Counted from the first letter of the stretch, positions 35,321 to 44,788 are shown. The stretch: DNA of 64,000 bases from Actinomyces respiraculi (GCF_014595995.2 NZ_CP063989.1:124001-188000); one strand, 5' to 3'. Notes: generated by a model not told the origin, from the sequence alone. Numbers and translations: made by a program.

Positions 35321-36184
35321 ATGGCCATCGCCACCTCGCACCGTTTCACCGACGGGGACCTCACCCCCGAGCCGGGCCGCTACCGGCTCGTCGCCTCCGG
35401 CTCCTGCCCCTGGTGCCGTAGGGTGCTCATCGCCCGCCGCCTGCTGGGCCTGACCGAGGCCCTGCCCGTCTCCTGGAGCTACGGGCGCGGCGAGGACGGC
35501 TACTGGGAGCTCACCGACGCCAGTGGGGAGCCCGGCGCAGACCCCGTGCTCGGCGCCCGCTCGCTCGCCGAGGTCTACGCCAACACGCCCGGCCACGAGG
35601 CCCCGTTCACCATCCCCGCACTGGTCGACACCACCACCGGGCACGTCGTCTGCGACGACTCCGGCACCCTGCTCTTCGACCTCGCCACCGCCTGGTGGGA
35701 CCTGCACGGGGTCGGCGCCCCGGACCTGTACCCCATCGACCGCCGCAACTCCACGGACGCCTGGGACGCCTGGATCGGCGAGCACGTCAACCGCGCCTAC
35801 GGCGTGGCCACCCACTCCGAGGACGAGGAGGTCGCCGAGGCCGCCGCCCGCGAGATGCTCATCGCCCTCGACGTCATCGACACGGTCCTCGCCCGCGCCA
35901 CCCACATGGAGGCCTCACGGGAGGCGGGCCTGACGATTCAGGACGCGCCGCCGCTGTCCGCCGTCGTCGCCGTCGGCCAGTACCTGTGCGGCAACGAGCC
36001 CACCGGCAGCGACATCCGACTGTTCACCACCCTCCAGTCCTATGCCTACGGCGGCCGCCAGCACATGCCGGGCGGGGACGCGCCCACACTGTCCTTCTGG
36101 CCGGCCCTCGCCCGCTGGTTCCGGGCCCTGGAGCAGCGCCCCGGCTGGGTCGGTGCCGAGGAGCGCAGCGCCCTGGGGCTGTAA
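35321..36184 (+). CDS. Xi-class glutathione S-transferase-like protein
   Basis: A 287-residue protein of the Xi-class GST / glutathionyl-hydroquinone reductase family. Its N-terminal thioredoxin-like domain has the SGSCPWCRRV active site, whose first cysteine is the nucleophile, and PALVDTTTGHVVCDDS. The all-helical C-terminal domain has LCGNEPTGSDIRLFTTL. The family reduces glutathionyl conjugates. Actinobacteria mostly use mycothiol, so the thiol partner here is open. TGGAGGAAT precedes the ATG. It follows a cysteine-regulated import operon but is separated by 217 bases and a repeat cluster, so co-transcription is uncertain. Confidence 0.85.
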   Translation: MAIATSHRFTDGDLTPEPGRYRLVASGSCPWCRRVLIARRLLGLTEALPVSWSYGRGEDGYWELTDASGEPGADPVLGARSLAEVYANTPGHEAPFTIPALVDTTTGHVVCDDSGTLLFDLATAWWDLHGVGAPDLYPIDRRNSTDAWDAWIGEHVNRAYGVATHSEDEEVAEAAAREMLIALDVIDTVLARATHMEASREAGLTIQDAPPLSAVVAVGQYLCGNEPTGSDIRLFTTLQSYAYGGRQHMPGGDAPTLSFWPALARWFRALEQRPGWVGAEERSALGL

Positions 36185-36210
36185 GACTCCCTCAGCGCGT
36201 GAGGACCGGC

Positions 36211-37557
36211 TCAGCGTGTGAGGACCGGGTTGTACAGCAGGCGGTTGGGCGTCGTCGGGCACTCCTCGCCCACGGCCATCGGGGCGATGAGCCGGTCCGC
36301 CCGCAGGTCCTCCAGCCGCTCCACCACCCGGTCGCGCAGGCTCCACGGGTCGATCGTGTTGAGGTAGATCTTCGTGCCGCCCTCGAAGCCCGCCAGGGTG
36401 GAGACCCGCCACTTGAGCGTCACGTGCCACGGCATCGGCTGGTCGACGTCGACCGGCTTGTGGTGCCACTCCTCGTTGCTGGGCACCTCCGCGCCCGTGG
36501 CGGCGTGCAGGGCGTGGAGCAGGTCGGCGACGGCGTCGACCTCCTCGTGGTTCATCAGCCACGGCTCGCAGACGGCCGACGTCGAGTACACCTCCAGCGT
36601 CGGGTAGCGGTGGCCGAAGCCCGCGAAAGCCACGGCGTGCTCGTTGGAGGCCACCAGCAGCCCGTGGTAGGCGGCGTAGTCCACGGCCATCTCGTTGTAG
36701 ATGTTGGGGTTCGCCCGCACCCGCTGCAGCTCGAGCTGGCTGGAGACCCCGCGCTCGTCGATCCCCACGAGCTGCTTATGCAGGTGGTCGAAGGACGCGC
36801 CCGCCGGCCGCAGCCAGTTCTGGAAGACCGCCACGTAGCGCACCCACCGGTTGGCCTCGTACAGGCTCTGCGCCGATTGCACCACCAGACGCGTGTACGC
36901 CCGGTGCTCCGCGACGCTCAACGTGCCCGAGCTCGCCAGGCCCGAGGAGTCGACGGCGTCGTCGGTGTAGTGACGCCGGGCGATGACGACGTCGTGGCCC
37001 GAGGCGAAGAAGGGGGCCGCGTAGGCGCGCTGCTCAGCCGCACTCATCGCCTCCCAGCGGGCGGGGTCCTGCCCCGAGGCCCGCAGCTTGGTACGCGCCA
37101 CCCGGCTCACATGCTCACGCCCGGCCGGATCCGCCAGGTAGGCCTCCAGGCGCTCGCGAGCCGTGTCCGGCAGCTCGAAGCCGTGGTTGGCCCGCCAGTA
37201 GTCGAAGGACAGGATCTCGAAGAGGTTTGGGACCCGGCGGAAGTCCGCCACCGTCTCGAAGAGCTCGGCGGCGGGCAGGTCATCGAGCCGCTCGAAGGAG
37301 CCGTCTGAACGGGCGACGACGCGGGCCTTCTCCGGCGGCGTCTCCAGGTAGCGCTCGGAGCAGAAGGCGCAGGTGCTCGTGCGCTCGTGGGGCTCGAGGT
37401 CGTGGACCTCGGCGACGGGCCGGGCAAGCGGCCGGCGGGCGCGCCCGGGCACGGTCCACACCTCGGTCCCCGTGAAGGGGCTGACCTGCTTGACCGTGCC
37501 GTCCGCCATCCGGGTCAGCGGCGCGGCGGAGGGCAGGTAGGGCATGAGGGTCACCAT
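36211..37557 (-). CDS. DUF4921 protein (GalT/HIT-like)
   Basis: A 448-residue protein of the DUF4921 family, related to galactose-1-phosphate uridylyltransferase and the HIT fold. A zinc-binding-type CAFCSERY lies near residue 64, the nucleotide-site motif is GASFDHLHKQLVG (HxHxQ type), and HVTLKWRVSTLAGFEGGT follows. The substrate is unknown and nucleotidyl transfer is the expected chemistry. A 21-base duplication just past the stop repeats the last codons (GTGAGGACCGG twice). It is convergent with the GST-like gene and divergent from the antiporter gene. Confidence 0.8.
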   Translation of the reverse strand: MVTLMPYLPSAAPLTRMADGTVKQVSPFTGTEVWTVPGRARRPLARPVAEVHDLEPHERTSTCAFCSERYLETPPEKARVVARSDGSFERLDDLPAAELFETVADFRRVPNLFEILSFDYWRANHGFELPDTARERLEAYLADPAGREHVSRVARTKLRASGQDPARWEAMSAAEQRAYAAPFFASGHDVVIARRHYTDDAVDSSGLASSGTLSVAEHRAYTRLVVQSAQSLYEANRWVRYVAVFQNWLRPAGASFDHLHKQLVGIDERGVSSQLELQRVRANPNIYNEMAVDYAAYHGLLVASNEHAVAFAGFGHRYPTLEVYSTSAVCEPWLMNHEEVDAVADLLHALHAATGAEVPSNEEWHHKPVDVDQPMPWHVTLKWRVSTLAGFEGGTKIYLNTIDPWSLRDRVVERLEDLRADRLIAPMAVGEECPTTPNRLLYNPVLTR

Positions 37558-37613
37558 GTGGTCATTGTGGCCCGTTAGGCTGCCCCCGCGCCCCCTCCTG
37601 GAAGGAGCCTTCC

Positions 37614-38987
37614 ATGGGACAGTCCTTTGTCTCTCTCTTCCTCATCCTGGTTGTCGCGTTCCTCGCGCCCATGGTCTCGCGTGTCATCCCCCGGCGGATG
37701 GTGCCTGACACGGTCCTGCTCATCCTCGGCGGCATCCTCATCGGCCCCGACCTGCTGGGGATGGCGACCATCACCTCCGATGTCGAGTTCCTGCGTGAGC
37801 TTGGCGTCGCCTTCCTCTTCCTCATGGCCGGCTACGAGATCGATGTCAACGAGCTGCGCGGCTCCGGCGGGCGTCACGCGATGATTGCCTGGGTGGGCTC
37901 GCTCACGTTGGCCTTCGCGGCCGTCTCCGTCATCGGCGTGACGGGCGGGCCGCTGAGCGCCAACGGCGTCGCCATCGCCATCGCGATGACATCAACGGCG
38001 ATCGGCACGATCCTGCCAATCCTGCGTGAGCGGGGGCTGATGCCGACGGCGGTGGGCACCTCCATTCTCAACCACGGGGCGGTGGGGGAGGTCGGGCCGG
38101 TCATCCTCATGGCCCTGCTGCTGGGCTCGCGCTCCACCTGGCAGTCGGCGGCGGTGCTCGTCTTCTTCCTGGCCGTCACGCTCCTCATCATCCGTTTTAC
38201 GGACAGGGTCAAGCGGCTGGGTCAGCGGCTCGTCACAGTCATCCGGCTGGGTGGCTCGACGACGGCGCAGACCACCGTGCGTCTGACCGTCGTCCTGCTC
38301 GTGGGGTTGTGCGCGCTCGCGGAGGTTTTCGACCTCGACGTCGTCCTGGGGGCCTTCGCCGCCGGATTCATCCTGCGCTACGCGGTTCCCGACGGCGATG
38401 CCGAGCTTGAGGACAAGCTCGATGGTCTCGCCTACGGCTTCTTCGTGCCGATTTTCTTCGTGTGCTCCGGCATGGGCGTCCAGGTGGTGCTTGACCGTGA
38501 CACGTTGTTTCTCATTGGGGCGTTCCTTGTGCTGCTCGTGCTCGTGCGGGGCCTGCCCGTGTGGGTGGCGGCGAGCGTCGAGCGCCGCACCGACGGCGAG
38601 CGTGTGTTCTCCCTGCGTCAGTCCACGCAGGTGGCCGTCTACTCGACGACGGCCCTGCCGATCATCGTCGCCGTGACGCAGGTGGCCGTGGACTCCGGTG
38701 CCATGAGCGCGGCCTTCGCCTCCACACTCATCCTGGCGGGCGTGGTGAGCGTGCTCGTCATGCCCGCGCTCGGCCTGCTGCTGCAGAGCAAGGCGGACAC
38801 AGTGCCGGCGGTCGAGGCCCTCGGCGTTGTCCAGGGGCCTTCAACGCAGGTCGAGGCGGACATGGAGGAGCGGGGGCTCACGCGCGCTGAGGCCCAGCAC
38901 CTGGCGCAGCGGTTGGCGGAGCTGGAGGAGGAGAGGCGCCTGTGGCGTACGCAGATGCGTGCGCACCTGTCCCACCGCACGCACTGA
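37614..38987 (+). CDS. CPA2-family cation:proton antiporter
   Basis: A 457-residue membrane protein with about twelve helices. It carries LLILGGILIGPDLLG, FLFLMAGYEIDVNEL, SILNHGAVGEVGPVILMAL and the C-terminal-half FAAGFILRYA, all features of the Na+(K+)/H+ exchanger (KefB-type) fold. There is no TrkA-N domain, only a 55-residue charged tail predicted to be helical. TGGAAGGAG precedes the ATG. A -10-like TTAGGCT lies about 40 bases upstream. Ion specificity cannot be read. Confidence 0.87.
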   Translation: MGQSFVSLFLILVVAFLAPMVSRVIPRRMVPDTVLLILGGILIGPDLLGMATITSDVEFLRELGVAFLFLMAGYEIDVNELRGSGGRHAMIAWVGSLTLAFAAVSVIGVTGGPLSANGVAIAIAMTSTAIGTILPILRERGLMPTAVGTSILNHGAVGEVGPVILMALLLGSRSTWQSAAVLVFFLAVTLLIIRFTDRVKRLGQRLVTVIRLGGSTTAQTTVRLTVVLLVGLCALAEVFDLDVVLGAFAAGFILRYAVPDGDAELEDKLDGLAYGFFVPIFFVCSGMGVQVVLDRDTLFLIGAFLVLLVLVRGLPVWVAASVERRTDGERVFSLRQSTQVAVYSTTALPIIVAVTQVAVDSGAMSAAFASTLILAGVVSVLVMPALGLLLQSKADTVPAVEALGVVQGPSTQVEADMEERGLTRAEAQHLAQRLAELEEERRLWRTQMRAHLSHRTH

Positions 38988-39109
38988 GGGCGGGGTGAGG
39001 CCGGAACTCCGGGGTCGACGTCGGAGTGCGGCCGGGGGGTGGGGCCGGACTGAGGTGGGTGAGGCCGGGGCGCCGGGGTCGACGTCGGATTCGTGTCGGT
39101 GGTGCCTCG

Positions 39110-39115
39110 TAACCT
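39110..39115 (+). promoter_or_regulatory. -10 box for a leaderless helicase transcript
   Basis: TAACCT ends six bases before the ATG of the SNF2 helicase, with no ribosome site. Upstream, CCGGGGTCGACGTCGGA occurs twice exactly, about 64 bases apart (around 39015 and 39074). Confidence 0.5.
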
Positions 39116-39121
39116 GGCCCC

Positions 39122-42100
39122 ATGGCGCGCGAGATCACCGAGGAGGACTGGCCCGCCCAGGTGAGCGACGAGCAGGTCGTCACCTGGGCCGGCGGGCAGA
39201 CCTTCCTGCGCGGGCGCCGCTACGCCGATGAGGGGCGGGTCCTGAGCGTGTCCGTCTCCGCCGGAGGCGACATCCTTATGGCCCAGGTCCGCGGCAGCGG
39301 GCGCACCTACCAGACGATGCTCCACGCCACGGGCCACGGTGAACATCCCACCTGGAGCGGTTCCTGCTCCTGCCCCGTGCGCACCAGCTGCAAGCACGCC
39401 GTCGCCCTCCTTCTTACCGCCCGCTCCCAGGCCCTGGCCTCCAGCGCCGCCGAGGACTGGCAGGCGCAGCTCGACGAGCTCCTGCACGTGAGTGAGCGCC
39501 CCGCCCGGTCCCTGGCGCTGGAGGTGGCCGAGGACCCGCGCGGCTGGAGCCACGCGCTGACCCTCCTGCCACTCATTGAGGGCAGGCGGGGCTGGAACAG
39601 GCGCGGTGCCTCCTGGAGCACGGTGCTCGGGGGAGGGCTGAGGGACGAGGTCATCCCCGAGGTGCTGGAGCCGGTTCAGGAGATCGGCCGCATGTCCCCG
39701 GCCGGCTTCTACTACGAGGACGAGCGCGTGAGTCTCGACGACGTCCCGCCCCGCGTGTGGGACGCCCTGCGCCGCGCCCTCGACGCGGGCCTGACCCTCA
39801 CCACCGCCCAGCACGGCGGTGCACCGGTCATCATCCAGTCGGGGCTGCGTGCAGGGGTGAGCATCGAGCGGCAGGAGGACGGCTCCCTCATCATCCTCCC
39901 CGAGGTCGACGTCTCCCAGGTCGAGGCCTTGCGGCGGGCCCGCCCGGCGGATGGCCCCGCCCTCGCCCTCGAGCCGGTCGGGCAGCCGGTCCACGCCTTC
40001 GCCGCCTCCACCCCGGACGGGCTCATCCTCATGCCGGTCGAGCCCGCCCCGGACGAGGTCCTTGCCCGCCTGCTCGTGGACTGCGAACGCCGCGTCGTCG
40101 TGCCGGAGGCTGACGTGCCACGCTTCGAGTCCGAGCACATGGCGCGGCTCATGCGCGCCGTTCCCGTGCTGCGAGTGACCGAGGGGGTTGTGGTGCCCGA
40201 GGCCACCGTCGTGACCCCGGTCCTGCGGGTGACGGTCGACGGCACCACCCACCGGGCCCGCACCGACTGGCTTATGCGCTACCTCACTGCCGACGGTGAG
40301 CTGCGCCGCGAGGTCCTGCTGGGCGACCTCACGAGTGAGGGCGACGCCGCCGCGCCGGGCGGGCGCGAGCGCCCGGCCCGAGCGGGGGCGGGGCGCGGGC
40401 AGGAGGACGTTGCCATGCCGCCCACGCGTGAGATCAGCCGACCGGTTGCCCGGGACCTGCCCGCCGAGCGGCGCGCGGCCCACCAGGCCTTCACCCTGCT
40501 CATTCCGCTGGCTGCCGAGCATGGCCTGCTGTGGCACTCCAGGTGCATGAGCGGTATTGAGACCGCCCGCTTCGTGGTCCGCAGTCTGCCGGTGCTTGAG
40601 GCGCTCGACGGCCTCGAGGTCGAGGTCGTCGGCGAGGTCCCGGACTACCGCGCCGCCGAGGGCGAGCTCGTCGTGACGACGCAGGTGAGCGAGGAGGAGG
40701 ACCGGCCCGACTGGTTCAGTCTGCGCGTGCGCGTGCACGTCGGTGAGGACCAGGTGCCCATCGAGCGCCTCATCGCCGCCGTGGCCAACGGGGACAAGGA
40801 GATCCTTCTCGACTCGGGCGCCTGGATCGAGGTGGACCGTCCTGAGGTGCACCGGCTCGCGGCCCTTATGGAGCAGGGGCGCGAGCTGGCCGAGCCGCAC
40901 GCCAAGGACCCGGGTGCCATGAGCGTGACCGCCTACCAGGCGGGCTACTACGCCCAGCTGGTGGAGATGGGCGTCGTGGGTGAGACCGCGCAGCGCTGGC
41001 GTGAGAGCGTTGAGCGCCTCCTGGCGACGATGGAGGGTGGGGCCGGTGAGCCGGCAGCGCCCGGGGCGGGCGAGTCGGCAGCGCCCGGGGCGGGCGAGTC
41101 GGCAGCGCCCGGGGCGGGCGAGTCGGCAGCGCCTGGGGCGGGCGAGGCGGCGACACCCGGAGTCGTCGAGCTGGCTGCGCCCAAGGGACTGCGCGCGAGC
41201 CTGCGCCCCTACCAGCATGAGGGCTACCGCTGGCTGCACCTGCTCAGGAGCGCGGGCCTGGGCGGTGTGCTCGCGGACGACATGGGGCTGGGCAAGACCG
41301 TGCAGGTCCTCGCCGAGGTCCAGCGCATGGCTGAGGAGACCGACGCACTCCGCCCGCCGGTGCTCGTCGTCGCACCCACGAGTGTCGTCGGGGCCTGGGT
41401 GGAGCAGGCCCGGCGCTTCTGCCCGGACCTGGACGTGCGTGCCGTCACCCGCACCCGTTCCGCGCGCGGCACCGCGCTCGCACAAGAGACTGCCGGCGCA
41501 GACGTCGTCGTCACCAGCTACACGATCGTGCGCCTGAACGAGGAGGACTGGGCCGGCGTCGACTGGTCCTGGGTGGTGCTCGACGAGGCCCAGTTCATCA
41601 AGAACCACGCCTCCGCCACCTACCGGGCCGTGCGGCGCCTGCGCACGCCCTGCGCCCTGGTGGTCACCGGCACACCGCTGGAGAACTCCCTCATGGACCT
41701 GTGGAGCCTGCTGAGCGTCAGCGCTCCTGGACTGCTGCCCGGGCCCGAGCGCTTCAACGACCTCTACCGGCGCACCATCGAGCGCGGGGGAGCCGCGGGC
41801 TCCCAACGCCTGGCGGACCTGCGCCGCCGCATCGGCCCCTTCATGCTGCGCCGCACCAAGGAACAGGTCGCCGTCGACCTGCCGGTCAAGACCGAGCAGA
41901 TTCTGAGCGTCGAGCTCAGCCCCGCGCACCGGCGCGCCTACGAGCTCAGGCTCATCCGCGAGCGGCAGAAGGTCATGGGCCTGCTTGAGGACGACACCGC
42001 CCAGGCCCGCTTCAGCGCCCTGCGCTCGCTGACCATCCTGCGCCAGATGGCGCTCGACCCCGAGCTCGTCGCGATGGGCGAGCAGGGCGAGCAGGACGAG

Positions 42101-42748
42101 CAGGACGAGCAGGACGCGGCCGGGGATGAGGCCGGCGTGGCCGGTGAGGCGGGCGGCGCGGCCGGGCAGGAGGCTGGGCGGGTGGCCGGCGTGCCCGGGC
42201 AGGTGGCCGGGGAGAGCGCACGCGCGCGGCGTCGGCCCGCCGCGAAAGCCGAGCTGCTGCTCGACACCCTGCGACCCATCATCGCCGAGGGACACAAAGC
42301 CCTCGTCTTCAGCCAGTTCACACGCTACCTGCGCGGTGTCCAGGAGGTCTTGACGGGGGCGGGCCTGCGCGTGCTCTACCTGGACGGCTCCACCACGGAC
42401 CGTGACACGGTCATCTCCCGGTTCCGGGCCGGCGAGGGCGACGTCTTCCTCATCTCGCTCAAGGCCGGGGGCTTTGGCCTGACCCTCACCGAGGCCGACT
42501 ACGTGTTCCTGCTCGACCCGTGGTGGAACCCGCAGGTGGAGGAGCAGGCGGTCGACCGCGTGCACCGCATCGGCCAGGACCGGCCGGTGCTCGTCTACCG
42601 GCTCGTGTGCGCGGGCACCATCGAGGAGAAGGTCATGGCCCTGAAGGAGAAGAAGGCCGACCTCTTCGCCCGCGTCATCGAGGGCGGTGAGGCCCCGGTG
42701 CGGGCCTCGCTCACGGCTGAGGAGATCCGCGACCTGCTTGCGGGCTGA
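39122..42748 (+). CDS. SNF2-family helicase with SWIM zinc finger
   Basis: A 1208-residue DNA-dependent ATPase/translocase. An N-terminal SWIM zinc finger (CSCPVRTSCKH, starting at residue 82) is followed by a long middle region and the Swi2/Snf2 core: DDMGLGKTVQ (about residue 719), DEAQFIKN, LVVTGTPLENSLMDLWSLL, then helicase-C with LVFSQFTRYL, SLKAGGFGLTLTEADYV and DRVHRIGQ. Two low-complexity inserts are coded by tandem repeats (residues 643-675 and about 985-1025). Proteins of this build are standard in actinobacteria, and some work in DNA repair. The start is leaderless. Confidence 0.9.
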   Translation: MAREITEEDWPAQVSDEQVVTWAGGQTFLRGRRYADEGRVLSVSVSAGGDILMAQVRGSGRTYQTMLHATGHGEHPTWSGSCSCPVRTSCKHAVALLLTARSQALASSAAEDWQAQLDELLHVSERPARSLALEVAEDPRGWSHALTLLPLIEGRRGWNRRGASWSTVLGGGLRDEVIPEVLEPVQEIGRMSPAGFYYEDERVSLDDVPPRVWDALRRALDAGLTLTTAQHGGAPVIIQSGLRAGVSIERQEDGSLIILPEVDVSQVEALRRARPADGPALALEPVGQPVHAFAASTPDGLILMPVEPAPDEVLARLLVDCERRVVVPEADVPRFESEHMARLMRAVPVLRVTEGVVVPEATVVTPVLRVTVDGTTHRARTDWLMRYLTADGELRREVLLGDLTSEGDAAAPGGRERPARAGAGRGQEDVAMPPTREISRPVARDLPAERRAAHQAFTLLIPLAAEHGLLWHSRCMSGIETARFVVRSLPVLEALDGLEVEVVGEVPDYRAAEGELVVTTQVSEEEDRPDWFSLRVRVHVGEDQVPIERLIAAVANGDKEILLDSGAWIEVDRPEVHRLAALMEQGRELAEPHAKDPGAMSVTAYQAGYYAQLVEMGVVGETAQRWRESVERLLATMEGGAGEPAAPGAGESAAPGAGESAAPGAGESAAPGAGEAATPGVVELAAPKGLRASLRPYQHEGYRWLHLLRSAGLGGVLADDMGLGKTVQVLAEVQRMAEETDALRPPVLVVAPTSVVGAWVEQARRFCPDLDVRAVTRTRSARGTALAQETAGADVVVTSYTIVRLNEEDWAGVDWSWVVLDEAQFIKNHASATYRAVRRLRTPCALVVTGTPLENSLMDLWSLLSVSAPGLLPGPERFNDLYRRTIERGGAAGSQRLADLRRRIGPFMLRRTKEQVAVDLPVKTEQILSVELSPAHRRAYELRLIRERQKVMGLLEDDTAQARFSALRSLTILRQMALDPELVAMGEQGEQDEQDEQDAAGDEAGVAGEAGGAAGQEAGRVAGVPGQVAGESARARRRPAAKAELLLDTLRPIIAEGHKALVFSQFTRYLRGVQEVLTGAGLRVLYLDGSTTDRDTVISRFRAGEGDVFLISLKAGGFGLTLTEADYVFLLDPWWNPQVEEQAVDRVHRIGQDRPVLVYRLVCAGTIEEKVMALKEKKADLFARVIEGGEAPVRASLTAEEIRDLLAG
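41048..41143. repeat. In-frame 24-bp tandem repeat in the helicase gene
   Basis: Four near-perfect 24-base units (GAGTCGGCAGCGCCCGGGGC core) encode repeated ESAAPGAG. They sit in the linker just before the SNF2 ATPase core, so length changes stay in frame. Confidence 0.9.
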
Positions 42749-42799
42749 GCGGGCGCCCGGCTCTTACACCCGTGGCCGGTGCCTGAGCACAATGCCCTC

Positions 42800-43321
42800 A
42801 TGAACATCCGCCCGGCCACCCACGCGGACCTTCCCGTGCTCCAGGCCCTGTCCGTCGAGACCTTCTGCGAGACCTTCGCCCACCTCTACGCCCCCGAGGA
42901 CCTGGAAGCCTTCCTCGCCGAGACCTACTCCGAGGCCGCCCTCTCCGCTCTTCTCGACGACCCCGCCCACTGCTTCCTGCTGTGCGAGGAGGAGGACGAC
43001 GGCGTCGCCACGGCCGTCGGCTATGTGCTCGCCGGCCCCTGCGACCTCGAGCACGAGGACGTGCGTCCCGGTGACGGTGAGGTCAAACGTCTCTACCTGC
43101 GGCGTCCCTACCAGGGTGGGGCCCGTGGCGCCGCCCTCATGAGCGCGGCGATGCAGTGGCTCCTGGCCGACGGCCCGCGCGTGCTGTGGCTCGGCGTGTG
43201 GGAGAACAACATCGGTGCCCAGCGCTTCTACCGGCGCTTCGGCTTCTCAGAGGTCGGTGAGCATGTCTTCGCCGTCGGCACCCACGAGGACCGTGACCTC
43301 ATCTACTGCCGTCCGGCCTGA
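42800..43321 (+). CDS. GNAT-family N-acetyltransferase
   Basis: A 173-residue acetyl-CoA-dependent acetyltransferase. The fold is shown by IRPATHADLPVLQAL at the start, EVKRLYLRRPYQGGARGAALM (the acetyl-CoA binding loop, RxxxxGG form) and WLGVWENNIGAQRFYRRFGFSEVGE. ATG 42800 is chosen as it fits the family N-terminus. The substrate is unknown. Confidence 0.85.
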   Translation: MNIRPATHADLPVLQALSVETFCETFAHLYAPEDLEAFLAETYSEAALSALLDDPAHCFLLCEEEDDGVATAVGYVLAGPCDLEHEDVRPGDGEVKRLYLRRPYQGGARGAALMSAAMQWLLADGPRVLWLGVWENNIGAQRFYRRFGFSEVGEHVFAVGTHEDRDLIYCRPA

Positions 43322-43499
43322 GCACTCACGGGGCCCGGGCACCACAGGGGCCCGCCGTGACACCTGAGTCCACAGGTGGGCGAAGGCGCCGTGCGCCGCA
43401 GGAGGCAGCTGAGTCAGTCTGAGCAGGCGGGCAAGGCCGCCCGCGGACGGCGGACCCGGATCTGAGCGGGGCCGCTGTCTCTGACTCTCAGGAGGAGAC

Positions 43500-43805
43500 A
43501 TGCCCACCACTACCCGCGCTCCCGCGCGCCGCGTCCTGGACGCCGTGCGCATCTCATGGCTGCTGGCCCACCCTGAGTCGGGTGGCCATCTCGGTCGGCA
43601 CCTGAGCACTGAGGGCCCCTGTGCCCGGTTTGCGCCGGACGGCACCGCCGACCCCGGCGGGGAGGCCGGTATGGCGACCGCCGAGTACGCCATCGGCACC
43701 CTTGCCGCGGCGGCCTTCGCAGGCCTGCTGCTCGCCGTCATCCGATCCGGCTCCATCAGTGGGCTCATCCAGAGCCTCATCGAGTCGGCCCTGTCGATCG
43801 GCTGA
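43500..43805 (+). CDS. DUF4244 / Flp pilin-like protein
   Basis: A 101-residue protein with a C-terminal pilin-like segment, GMATAEYAIGTLAAAAFAGLLLAVI. The G/M-T-A-E-Y motif matches the class III signal peptide cut by Tad prepilin peptidases, leaving a short Flp-type pilin. CAGGAGGAG precedes the ATG. Two further Tad-type genes follow within a few bases, but the tadA/B/C genes normally upstream are absent from this locus. Confidence 0.8.
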   Translation: MPTTTRAPARRVLDAVRISWLLAHPESGGHLGRHLSTEGPCARFAPDGTADPGGEAGMATAEYAIGTLAAAAFAGLLLAVIRSGSISGLIQSLIESALSIG

Positions 43806-43808
43806 GCT

Positions 43809-44213
43809 GTGCGCCGATCCTGGGGGACCCCACGGGCACGGCGCGAGCAGGTGGGGCGGGCGCCGTCGCACCCGCCCGGCGGCGATGAGCACGGCATGGT
43901 CACGGCGGAGACCGCCGTGACCATGCCGGCCGTCGCCATCGTGCTCATCCTCGTCCTGTCCGGCGTGAGCGCCGGCGTGACCCAGCTACGAGTGGCCGAC
44001 GCCGCCCGTGTGGCCGCACGGGCCGCAGCCATCGGTGAGACCGACTTGACCGGACCCGCCTTGCGTGCGGCGGGCGAGGTCGAGCTGAGCGTGTCAACGG
44101 AAGGTGGCCTGACCTGCGTGAGTGCCAGTCGCGCGGTGCCCGGTCCCCTGGGCGCTGCGGGGGTGTACGCGCGCAGCCGTGCCTGCGCCTGGACCGAGCC
44201 GGGCCCGCCATGA
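43809..44213 (+). CDS. TadE-like pilus protein
   Basis: A 134-residue protein with the TadE pattern: an arginine-rich N-terminus, then GMVTAETAVTMPAVAIVLILVLSG as the pseudopilin signal and helix, followed by an extracellular domain with one cysteine pair. GTG start three bases after the previous stop. An internal ATG at the GMVTAE segment is possible. It overlaps the next gene by four bases. Confidence 0.8.
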   Translation: MRRSWGTPRARREQVGRAPSHPPGGDEHGMVTAETAVTMPAVAIVLILVLSGVSAGVTQLRVADAARVAARAAAIGETDLTGPALRAAGEVELSVSTEGGLTCVSASRAVPGPLGAAGVYARSRACAWTEPGPP

Positions 44214-44698
44214 GTGCCGGGGCACGGCAGGCCCTGAGCACAGCAACGGGACGGGCCATGAGCGCCGGAGCACGGCGGGCCCGGCCGGAGCGCGGGTCCC
44301 GCTGTGGTGATGAGCGCGGGTTCATTCGCGTTGGTGAATACGGGCCACGCCACGGTGGTGAGCACGGGTCGGGGACCGTCATGGCGCTTGCGATCATCGC
44401 CGTCCTGCTCGTCCTCGCCGTCGGCGCGACCGCGCTCATGCAGGCTCAGGCGGCTGCGGGCCGGGCGCGCCTGGCCGCGGACCTCGCCGCGCTGGGCGGG
44501 GCGACGGCACTGAGCTCGATCCTCGCCCCGGCCGAGCCGTGCTCGGTGGCGCGGCAGGTTGCCGAGGCCAACGGGGCCGTGCTCACCGGCTGCACCGTGG
44601 AGGGCGAGGACGTGACGGTGCGGGTCGTCGTCGGCGTGAGCGTGCTGGGGGTCGGGCGCGCGGCGTCCGCAGCGGCCCGGGCCGGTCCGGCCGAGTAA
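44210..44698 (+). CDS. Rv3654c-family TadE-like protein
   Basis: A 162-residue protein with GSGTVMALAIIAVLLVLAVGATALMQAQ as the single helix, AAADLAALGGATAL-type region and CSVARQVAEANGAVLTGC near the C-terminus. This is the helicase/secretion-neighbourhood TadE-like family seen as the last gene of actinobacterial Tad loci. The first 50 residues contain a duplicated MSAGARxA segment. With the two upstream genes it forms a three-gene minor-pilin operon. A GGTGGCCG...CGGCCACC hairpin follows at 44737-44756. Confidence 0.75.
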   Translation: MSAGARQALSTATGRAMSAGARRARPERGSRCGDERGFIRVGEYGPRHGGEHGSGTVMALAIIAVLLVLAVGATALMQAQAAAGRARLAADLAALGGATALSSILAPAEPCSVARQVAEANGAVLTGCTVEGEDVTVRVVVGVSVLGVGRAASAAARAGPAE

Positions 44699-44788
44699 GC
44701 GGTGCAGGCCGTGGGTGTCGTGTCGCACGAGCGCCAGGTGGCCGGGGCCGGCCACCCCGCCGTCGCCCCGGCCGCGTGCCGCCGGAGT

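Noticed and set aside
38639..42565. A 1308-codon open frame on the minus strand
   Set aside because: It lies entirely opposite the SNF2 helicase and the antiporter. High third-position GC removes stops from the opposite strand. The translation is rich in V, H, G and R with no domain, while the plus-strand proteins are recognisable.
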